Shown here piece after piece: positions 58,628 to 64,000 of a DNA stretch of 64,000 bases. This stretch comes from Blastocatellia bacterium (GTDB lineage Bacteria > Acidobacteriota > Blastocatellia > UBA7656 > JADIYM01): the NCBI GenBank assembly GCA_016705245.1, contig JADIYM010000003.1:248001-312000 (forward strand). The letters run 5' to 3'. A program made the translations under genes and the position numbers. Position 1 is the first letter of the stretch, and each line of letters starts with the position of its first letter. Under the pieces are notes generated by a model that saw only the letters and a program-made list of their open reading frames with translations, searched no databases and was not told the origin of the DNA.

Positions 58628-58904
58628 CGCCCTCTTCCTCGAAGCGGCGCTCGATGAGGTTGCAGAGCGCCTCGACGGCGCGATGCTCGTCGTCGCCTTC
58701 GGCCATGACGCGCAGCTCCGTTCCGCGCGAGGCGGTGAGCAGAAGAACCCCGTAGATGCCCTTGCCGTCGGCCGATTGTCCGTTGTCGGCGCGTTCGAGC
58801 CGAACGTGACTGGTGTATTGCCGCGCCACGTTCACCAGTCGGGCCGCAGCGCGCGCGTGCAGTCCAAGGCGATTCGCGACGACGACGTTTCGGGTCAGCA
58901 TCAC
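58614..58904 (-). CDS. ptsH: HPr-like phosphocarrier protein, NPr-like
   Basis: Carries phosphate from Enzyme I to EIIA. The 96-aa product has the phospho-histidine in NRLGLHARAAARLVNVARQY near residue 16. GLHARAA is closer to NPr of the nitrogen PTS than to GIHARPA of carbon HPr. The region of regulatory Ser46 reads DGKGIYGVLLL, i.e. Gly instead of Ser, so HPr-kinase control is unlikely. Either GTG at 58904 or ATG at 58901 may be the start. The stop lies inside the ptsI start region. Confidence 0.92.
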   Translation of the reverse strand: MMLTRNVVVANRLGLHARAAARLVNVARQYTSHVRLERADNGQSADGKGIYGVLLLTASRGTELRVMAEGDDEHRAVEALCNLIERRFEEEGDALF

Positions 58905-58905
58905 C

Positions 58906-59340
58906 TCAGCCTTTCTTTCGCGGCGCCAGAAGGTCGCTCGCCAGGTAGATGTCGCGCTGTCCCTGGTCGCGAACCCGTTGCGCGAGCGTCGGCAGGTCGT
59001 CGTCGTGCTGCTGATCGGCGAGGCGGATGATCATCGGCAGGTTCGCACCGGTGACTATCTCGATCAGACGTTCGGTGCCGAGAAACGTCGCCGCGATGTT
59101 CGTCGGCGTGCCACCGAACATGTCGGTAAGGATAAGTACGCCGCCACCTCGATCGACGCGCTCGATTGATCGCGCGATCTCTTCGCGTGCAATGTCCACG
59201 TCATCGTGCCACCCGATCGAGACGGCCGTGATGTGGTCGATCGATCCGACAATGGTCTCTGCCGCGCTGAGCAACTCGGTGGCGAGTTGGCCATGCGAGA
59301 CGACGACGCCGCCGATGGGTCGTTCGTGTGCTGTCATCAC
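58906..59340 (-). CDS. PTS mannose-type EIIA domain protein
   Basis: Single-domain EIIA of the mannose family. The 144-aa product has the phospho-histidine in GGVVVSHGQLATELLSAAET near residue 16 and LILTDMFGGTPTNIAATFLG near residue 70. No EIIB, EIIC or EIID lies in the window, so with HPr and EI it more likely has a regulatory role than sugar uptake (inference). A -10-like TACACT lies 7 nt before the GTG at 59340; an ATG is the next codon. ptsH follows after 1-4 bp depending on its start. Confidence 0.9.
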   Translation of the reverse strand: MMTAHERPIGGVVVSHGQLATELLSAAETIVGSIDHITAVSIGWHDDVDIAREEIARSIERVDRGGGVLILTDMFGGTPTNIAATFLGTERLIEIVTGANLPMIIRLADQQHDDDLPTLAQRVRDQGQRDIYLASDLLAPRKKG

Positions 59341-59347
59341 GCCCCCG

Positions 59348-59353
59348 AGTGTA
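59348..59353 (-). promoter_or_regulatory. -10-like box before the PTS operon
   Basis: TACACT on the minus strand ends 7 nt before the GTG of the EIIA gene, the same spacing as at the VWA gene. No -35 consensus was found. Confidence 0.45.
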
Positions 59354-59375
59354 GCAAACGCACGGGCCAGGGAAG

Positions 59376-59512
59376 GAGAGTGGACAGGATTACGGGACTT
59401 TCAGGATTTACAGGATTGCCTTTAGGTGGGGACGAGGGCAATCGATTGCCTAGGACTGACTTTCCTATTTCACTCCCAGAATCCTGAAAATCCTGTAATC
59501 CTGTCCACTCTC
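59376..59512. repeat. Palindromic element of GGATTACAGG words in a divergent gap
   Basis: Arms of 33 bp at 59376-59408 and 59480-59512 pair with two mismatches; the loop is about 70 nt. The words match the element at 41694. Unlike most of its relatives it lies between divergent promoters of the EIIA gene and deoC, so it cannot only be a terminator. Confidence 0.9.
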
Positions 59513-59517
59513 CCATC

Positions 59518-59523
59518 TATTAT
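59518..59523 (+). promoter_or_regulatory. -10-like box before deoC
   Basis: TATTAT ends 7 nt before the GTG at 59531. It lies right after the palindromic element. Confidence 0.45.
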
Positions 59524-59530
59524 CGGTTTC

Positions 59531-60199
59531 GTGTTCAATCAAACCGACATTGCTCCGCTCATCGACCACACGTTGCTCGCGCCGACGGCGACGCGGTCGC
59601 AGATCCGCCAGCTCTGCCTCGACGCCGTTCAGTTCGGATTCGGCGCCGTCTGCGTCAACGGCGTCTGGGTCCTCGAGGCATCCCGGATGCTCGCCGAGGC
59701 GGACGTGAAGATCTGCTCGGTCGTCGGGTTTCCGCTCGGAGCTTCCTCGACGGCGGCAAAGCGCGCCGAGGCCGAGGCCGCGGTTGCCGACGGCGCAGTC
59801 GAGATCGACATGGTGATGGACCTCGGCGGCCTCGAGAGCGAAGACGACGAGCGCGTCCGCGCCGACGTCGCTGCGGTTGCCGACGCCGTCGCGGCGCGGA
59901 ACGGACTCTTGAAGGTCATTCTCGAAACGGCGTTGCTCGATGACGACGACGTCGTCCGCGCGTGCCGGATTGCGGTCGAAGGCGGTGCGCATTTCGTTAA
60001 GACGTCGACTGGCTTCGGTCCGGGCGGCGCGACAGTCCACGCCGTCCAGCTAATGCGAAAGACCGTTGGCCCGGAGATCGGTGTGAAAGCATCGGGAGGC
60101 ATCCGGACGTTCGAGGACGCGCTTGCGATGCTCGAAGCCGGAGCGAATCGGCTCGGGACGAGTCAGGGAATTGCCATTGTCGGGGGAGCGGAGACGTAG
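59531..60199 (+). CDS. deoC: Deoxyribose-phosphate aldolase
   Basis: Class I aldolase splitting deoxyribose 5-phosphate into glyceraldehyde 3-phosphate and acetaldehyde. The 222-aa product has DIAPLIDHTLLAPTATRSQI near its start, VVGFPLGASSTAAK near residue 65, the Schiff-base lysine in AHFVKTSTGFGPGGATVHAV near residue 158 and GVKASGGIRTFEDALAMLEA near residue 186. GTG at 59531 is taken as start: the frame upstream runs through the repeat, and a -10-like box lies 7 nt before the GTG. Confidence 0.95.
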   Translation: MFNQTDIAPLIDHTLLAPTATRSQIRQLCLDAVQFGFGAVCVNGVWVLEASRMLAEADVKICSVVGFPLGASSTAAKRAEAEAAVADGAVEIDMVMDLGGLESEDDERVRADVAAVADAVAARNGLLKVILETALLDDDDVVRACRIAVEGGAHFVKTSTGFGPGGATVHAVQLMRKTVGPEIGVKASGGIRTFEDALAMLEAGANRLGTSQGIAIVGGAET

Positions 60200-60219
60200 T
60201 CGGTCGTAGACTATTCTGA

Positions 60220-60313
60220 CCCTGCGCCTCTGCGAGTCCTTGGCGCCTTTGCGGGAAACTGATCGGCGGTCGTGCTTCCCGCAGAGTCGCAGAGGATTCG
60301 CAAAGGCGCAGGG
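60220..60313. repeat. Palindromic element, CTCTGCG/GCCTTTGCG words
   Basis: Arms at 60220-60257 and 60275-60313 pair around a 17-nt loop. It lies between the convergent stops of deoC and the small membrane protein gene. Confidence 0.88.
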
Positions 60314-60321
60314 ACAGGGGC

Positions 60322-60696
60322 TTACTCCTCCACCCTGACTCTCACCTCGCCAATCCCCGGCACCTCCAGCACGGTTTCGTCATTGCTCGCGCGCCGTACC
60401 ACCGGCAACGCCTTCCGGCGTACGACGAGAGCAGCGAGCAGCGTCCCCAGTCCCACCACGGTTGAGGCAACCGCCGGAACCGAGTCGCGCGCCACGACCG
60501 ACACCGCCAGTCCAACGAACAGCGCTGCGATGGCGACCCCGGAGGCCACGAACACGATCGAGCGCGTCGACTCGTGCATCCGCCAGCAGCGGGCGCAGAA
60601 CGGCACGTCGACATAGCGAATTCGGCTGCCTCCGAGTCGCACCAGGAGCGGTTGTCGCGACAGGCCGTATGGCGTTCCGCAGCGTACGCAAGCCAT
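60322..60696 (-). CDS. Small membrane protein with a zinc-ribbon-like N-terminus
   Basis: A 124-aa protein that I cannot assign to a family. The first 40 residues hold two CxxC pairs (ACVRCGTPYG and FCARCWRMHE), likely zinc. Two hydrophobic helices follow (IVFVASGVAIAALFVGLAVS and AVASTVVGLGTLLAALVV), then a short basic-to-acidic C-terminus. The frame upstream of the ATG overlaps rdgB in the other direction and is not real. It converges on deoC through a palindrome. Confidence 0.7.
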   Translation of the reverse strand: MACVRCGTPYGLSRQPLLVRLGGSRIRYVDVPFCARCWRMHESTRSIVFVASGVAIAALFVGLAVSVVARDSVPAVASTVVGLGTLLAALVVRRKALPVVRRASNDETVLEVPGIGEVRVRVEE

Positions 60697-60837
60697 CGGA
60701 ACGTCCGGCGCTCGAAGGGATCCCGTCCTTTGCATGGGGCGGGATTCTTCCCCACTCGGTCCGGGCTCGGCAACCGCTCGATGCTTTGCGCCCGGGGGTT
60801 CACGGGCTTCACCCGGCCGTGATAGAACACCCAGCCG

Positions 60838-61419
60838 ATGAAGATGCTCGTAGCAACAACGAACCGCGGAAAGGTCCGCGAACTGGCCGAAGCGCTCGAT
60901 GGTCTCGGATTCGAGATCCTCGACCTCGAGGGCGCCGGCCTCGCGGATCGTCCGGCACCGGAAGAGTCCGGGTCGACCTTTGCCGAGAACGCTCTGCTGA
61001 AGGCGAGCATCTGGTTCGAGGCGTCGGGCCTGTTGACGGTCGCCGATGATTCGGGCCTCGTCGTCGACATCCTCGGAGGTCGGCCAGGGCTGCACTCTGC
61101 GCGATACGGCGACACGGACGCCGAGCGGATTCGGAGGCTGCTGTCGGAGATGGACGGCGTTCCATCGACCGAAAGGACGGCACGATTCGTCTGCTCGCTC
61201 GCACTCGTCGGCGAGAATCTGGCCGAGGTATTTACGGGTGAATGCGAAGGGCGTATCCGGCACACTTCTCACGGCAGCGCGGGATTCGGTTACGACCCGG
61301 TCTTCACGCCAGACGGAGAGAACCGCACGTTTGCCGAGATGTCGCCAGGCGAAAAGTCGGCGATCAGCCATCGGGGGAACGCGATCCGAAAACTTCGGGA
61401 GTTCATCACCGGACGATGA
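60838..61419 (+). CDS. rdgB: XTP/dITP pyrophosphatase
   Basis: Housekeeping Maf/Ham1-fold enzyme that removes non-canonical purine nucleotides (XTP, dITP). The 193-aa product has LVATTNRGKVRELAEALDGL near residue 4, GSTFAENALLKASIWFEASG near residue 45, TVADDSGLVVDILGGRPGLH near residue 67 and HGSAGFGYDPVFTPDGENRT near residue 144, then SHRGNAIRKL. The start codon is preceded 9 nt away by TAGAAC, a weak -10-like box. Confidence 0.96.
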   Translation: MKMLVATTNRGKVRELAEALDGLGFEILDLEGAGLADRPAPEESGSTFAENALLKASIWFEASGLLTVADDSGLVVDILGGRPGLHSARYGDTDAERIRRLLSEMDGVPSTERTARFVCSLALVGENLAEVFTGECEGRIRHTSHGSAGFGYDPVFTPDGENRTFAEMSPGEKSAISHRGNAIRKLREFITGR

Positions 61420-61427
61420 CCCGGCGT

Positions 61428-61515
61428 CCTCCGTGTCTTGGTGACTCTGAGCCTCTGCGTGCGAAGCTCTTCAGACGCTTCGCACACTGAGCCACAGAGG
61501 CGCGGAGACACGGAG
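61428..61515. repeat. Palindromic element, CTCCGTG/CTCTGCG family
   Basis: The arm from 61428 pairs with 61474-61515 across a very short loop. The tip GTGCGAAGC also occurs in the element at 45481. It starts 9 bp after the rdgB stop. Confidence 0.88.
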
Positions 61516-61640
61516 TCTCCAAACCTCACCCCGACATCCGTCCGACAATTCCTGCACTCGTACCCCTCACAACTCTCGGAAACACTGAATTCTCGGCTGG
61601 CACGTGACTCGCAAGCGGGTTTAGTCTCGGAGGATCACCG

Positions 61641-62585
61641 ATGACAAGCCCGGAAACACAATCGCGCCGCCTGCAACCCTGGCAGATCATCGTCTGCCTC
61701 GGGGTCGCGGCATTCCTGGCGCTAGGTCTGACGACGAACACGTTTCGCATCTACCACCTCTTTCTCTTGCTCGCGGTGCCCGGGGCTATTGTCGCCGCTG
61801 ATGCCGGCCGGCGCTTCTTCTTCGACTGGGGCCCTCTCTTCGGGACGTGGATCACGTACGATCGGCTAAGGCTCGCACAGCCGTGGCTGCTCGAGCGTGT
61901 CGGCGTCGCGTGGCCACACGACGTCGAACTGGCGCTCTTCGGCTGGCTGACGGGCGGACTGACGCCGCCTCACGCGGCACGGGCGTGGCTGGCCGCACAC
62001 GCGGCGTCGCCGCTCTGGTCGGGTGTCGCCTGGTCACTCGAGGTCGTCTACCTGTCGCACGTGTTCGCCTATCCAATCGTTCTGCTCGGCCTGTGGCTCC
62101 GGGGCCGGGCGTCCGCGGAGTGGAGGGATCGGTTCGTCCGATTCACGCGGGCGTTTGTGATCCTCAACCTGCTGGGTTTTGCCGTGTACGTGCTCCTGCC
62201 GGCGGCGCCGCCGTGGTGGGTCTCCGCACACGGCTTTACGCAGCCCACGGCCGAGCTCGTGGCCTCGACGGATCTGGCGGCCGGAATGGACGGCGCGATA
62301 ATTCGCGAGACGATCAAGACCGCGCCGAACTGGTTCGCGGCGGTTCCGTCGCTGCACGGCGGATATCCGGTGCTCCTGCTGTTACTCCTCTGGCGCGAAC
62401 GCTCGCGTCGGGCGCTGATACTGGCCTTTTCGTACGGCGCCGTCATGTGGATCGCAACCGTCGCGCTCAACCAGCATTACGTCTTCGACCTGCTTGCCGG
62501 AGCCGGGGTGGCTTTCGTTGCGTTCACGCTATCGGAGCGACTCGGCTCGTGGGACGCAGCTCCGTCAGCCGTATCAACCGCGTAA
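61641..62585 (+). CDS. PAP2-superfamily membrane phosphatase (AUR1/inositol-phosphoceramide-synthase-like)
   Basis: Integral membrane lipid phosphatase or phosphotransferase. The 314-aa product has about six hydrophobic segments and the PAP2 catalytic pattern: LLPAAPPWWVSAHGF near residue 186, WFAAVPSLHGGYPVLLLLLL near residue 233 (histidine motif) and ALNQHYVFDLLAGAGVAFV near residue 274 (HYxxD). The shape matches the AUR1-like branch rather than simple PgpB. The substrate lipid is unknown. A GGAGGA run lies 6-8 nt before the ATG. Confidence 0.88.
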   Translation: MTSPETQSRRLQPWQIIVCLGVAAFLALGLTTNTFRIYHLFLLLAVPGAIVAADAGRRFFFDWGPLFGTWITYDRLRLAQPWLLERVGVAWPHDVELALFGWLTGGLTPPHAARAWLAAHAASPLWSGVAWSLEVVYLSHVFAYPIVLLGLWLRGRASAEWRDRFVRFTRAFVILNLLGFAVYVLLPAAPPWWVSAHGFTQPTAELVASTDLAAGMDGAIIRETIKTAPNWFAAVPSLHGGYPVLLLLLLWRERSRRALILAFSYGAVMWIATVALNQHYVFDLLAGAGVAFVAFTLSERLGSWDAAPSAVSTA

Positions 62586-62610
62586 ATGTTCCACGAGATT
62601 GCCCGCTTGC

Positions 62611-62650
62611 CTCAGTGTCTCCGTGTCTCCGTGACTCTGTGCGTAGCTCT
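62611..62650. repeat. Half of a CTCCGTG-type palindromic element
   Basis: CTCAGTGTCTCCGTG followed by TCTCCGTGACTCTGTGC matches the left arms of the elements at 34133 and 61428, but no complementary arm follows. It is therefore a truncated or decayed copy before the peptidase stop. Confidence 0.75.
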
Positions 62651-62666
62651 GTTCTTCTCCGCTTCC

Positions 62667-64000
62667 TTACTCGAGCTTCACCACACCCGCCTTCTCGAGA
62701 ACTCGCAAGTACTCGAGCACGCTCTCGACCTCCACCGACCCGTACGCTCCCGCCAGGATGTTGCGGATCTCGCGAACGCTGCGTTTCCCGTCGACCAGGT
62801 TCAGCGTCTCGTACTGGATTCGCCCGTCTCCCGGCGGGCTAGCGCCGAGTTTGTCCTCGAGATAGTCGTAGTAGTACACGCTCATCGGTCCAACGACGGA
62901 CGGCGACCGCTTCGGCACGAGACTGACCCCCGCAGGCTCGATCTTCTGCGCGGCGGGTATGGGAACGTAGCGCTGGACGACGTCGACGTCGGCGCGCGTG
63001 CGGGCCTCCACGCCGGCCGCAAGCGTCGCGAGCATTCTCGTCACGACGCCGTCGTCGTATGCGAGCGCGCGCACCGACATCAGGGCCTCGCGTTCCGCGC
63101 GACCCGCCTGTTCGACGATGTTGCGCGCATCCTCGAACCGCTCGAGCGTGACCGGACCGCCAGTTCCGAAAGCAATAGCCCGCCGCAATGCATCGCCCTG
63201 CCGCATGGCGCCTCGCGCGTAGACCTCGAGTGCCAGCGCTTGCGCCTCGTCGCGTCCGGCGCTCGCGAGGAAGTATCCGGTCGCGGCGCCGATGACGGCC
63301 ACTCTTCGCAGCTTCGTCGGGTCGATGTTCGAGGGCGTGTCGTTGTTCGTATGGATGAACACGTCGGGCCAGTCATTGAGATAGACGGTCGGGATTCGGT
63401 AGCTGCCTTCCTGGAGCACGTCGTGGTCCGATCCCATCGAGTGCGGCGCGATCTCGGCGACGAACTGCGACTTCGATCCCTCGGCCGACAACATCGCCCT
63501 GGTTCCGCCTTCGCCCGCAGCGAACGCGGCGCTTCCGCCGATGACGTATTCTCCAAAAACCGCCGCGACGTCGTTTACGGCGCTAGGCAGCGACGCGGGC
63601 GTTCGAGTGACGTGAAATACGGCTTTCGTCTTCTCGAAATCGCCGCCGACCATGTCCATGTGGATTGCCGCCTTCGTACGCGCAGCAATCTCGGGGTGGC
63701 GCGCGAGGTAACACGCGGTGCCGGCGATCTCAGGCGGCCACAGGAACCGCATGGTGCGCCTGGGGCGCGGCAGCTTTCCGTCTCGAATCAACCGGGCGAG
63801 AATTCGCGCATCCTCGAGGATCGTCGCCGATCCGCTCGCGTTGTCGTTCGCGCCGGGTTTCTGGTGGCAGAGATGACACGTGTACAGGATCTCGCCGGCC
63901 GCCGGATCCGTGCCCGGGATGACGGCCGTCACCACCTCGAAGTGCGACGGTCGCATTCGCGCCCGCACGGCTGCGCGCAACCGGATTGTCTCTCCCGCTG
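62667..64000 (-). CDS. M28-type aminopeptidase, 5' end outside the window
   Basis: Zinc peptidase of the M28 fold, cut by the window edge: the frame stays open to 64000 (GETIRLRAAVRARMRPSHF). The visible part has IPGTDPAAGEILYTCHLCHQ then KPGANDNASGSATILEDARI (metal ligands His and Asp), IHMDMVGGDFEKTK and HSMGSDHDVLQEGSYRIPTV. The last 75 residues (ETLNLVDGKRSVREIRNILA) resemble a winged-helix or PqqD-like module, unusual for M28. Localisation cannot be judged because the N-terminus is missing. Confidence 0.85.
   Translation of the reverse strand, partial: AGETIRLRAAVRARMRPSHFEVVTAVIPGTDPAAGEILYTCHLCHQKPGANDNASGSATILEDARILARLIRDGKLPRPRRTMRFLWPPEIAGTACYLARHPEIAARTKAAIHMDMVGGDFEKTKAVFHVTRTPASLPSAVNDVAAVFGEYVIGGSAAFAAGEGGTRAMLSAEGSKSQFVAEIAPHSMGSDHDVLQEGSYRIPTVYLNDWPDVFIHTNNDTPSNIDPTKLRRVAVIGAATGYFLASAGRDEAQALALEVYARGAMRQGDALRRAIAFGTGGPVTLERFEDARNIVEQAGRAEREALMSVRALAYDDGVVTRMLATLAAGVEARTRADVDVVQRYVPIPAAQKIEPAGVSLVPKRSPSVVGPMSVYYYDYLEDKLGASPPGDGRIQYETLNLVDGKRSVREIRNILAGAYGSVEVESVLEYLRVLEKAGVVKLE

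Noticed and set aside
59426..59530. Upstream ATG start for deoC
   Set aside because: It lies within the palindrome and adds 35 residues unrelated to DeoC; GTG at 59531 matches the family N-terminus.

Overview
The window is GC-rich bacterial chromosome. It is most like an Acidobacteriota genome (inference). The clues are a secreted VWA protein of the type abundant in that phylum, several large PknB-type kinases (one with the N-terminal helical domain common there), a PAP2/AUR1-like membrane phosphatase, and a fused str + S10 + spc ribosomal cluster. No phage, plasmid, transposase, CRISPR or rRNA gene was seen. The only RNA gene is tRNA-Ile(CAU).

Layout. (1) 1-15477, minus strand: rpsL-rpsG-fusA-tuf-rpsJ through rplO-secY, one uninterrupted translation operon read from a consensus-like promoter at 15816-15844 through a leader of about 330 nt. 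rpoBC is not upstream of rpsL. (2) 15991-24527, plus strand: two very large signalling genes, kinase-STAND ATPase-TPR and zinc ribbon-kinase-kinase-ATPase-TPR. Both are interrupted by many small indels. (3) 24764-33394: a DUF5685-like membrane protein with an extreme cysteine-rich tail, tsaB-rimI, pfkA-mutS, a hemerythrin and a VWA protein. (4) 33446-39367, plus strand: an SH3-like secreted protein, then five overlapping genes for nucleotide-sugar and heptose metabolism (nucleotidyltransferase, phosphomutase, heptosyltransferase, gmhB, hldA). (5) 39506-52136: two small unknown genes and dxr, then a long minus-strand run, M50 protease-scpA-scpB-arsM-arsS-rluB-acd-meaB-yggS-yggT-yebC-ruvC. (6) 52464-64000: tRNA-Ile2, an unknown protein, two tandem paralogous membrane kinases, a permease-less PTS (EI, HPr, mannose-type EIIA), deoC, a small membrane protein, rdgB, a PAP2-type phosphatase and an M28-type peptidase cut by the window end.

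The most striking non-coding feature is a set of about 15 intergenic palindromes, roughly 55-140 bp each. Their arms are built from short quasi-tandem words (CTCTGTG/CTCCGTG, GCGCCTTTGCG, GGATTACAGG, GGATCCG types). They sit in most of the larger gaps from 19.4 to 62.7 kb and are absent from the ribosomal cluster. One reaches into the 3' ends of both dxr and ruvC and carries their stop codons. A different REP-like element with a perfect 25-bp inverted repeat lies at 39944-40075.

A second recurring theme is possible leaderless initiation: -10-like hexamers lie 5-12 nt before the start codons of about nine genes.

Single-base frame breaks also occur in secY, tsaB, yggT, the acyl-CoA dehydrogenase and ptsI. 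Because secY and tsaB are normally essential, at least part of the indel load is probably sequence error. Its concentration in the two giant kinase genes is nevertheless notable.
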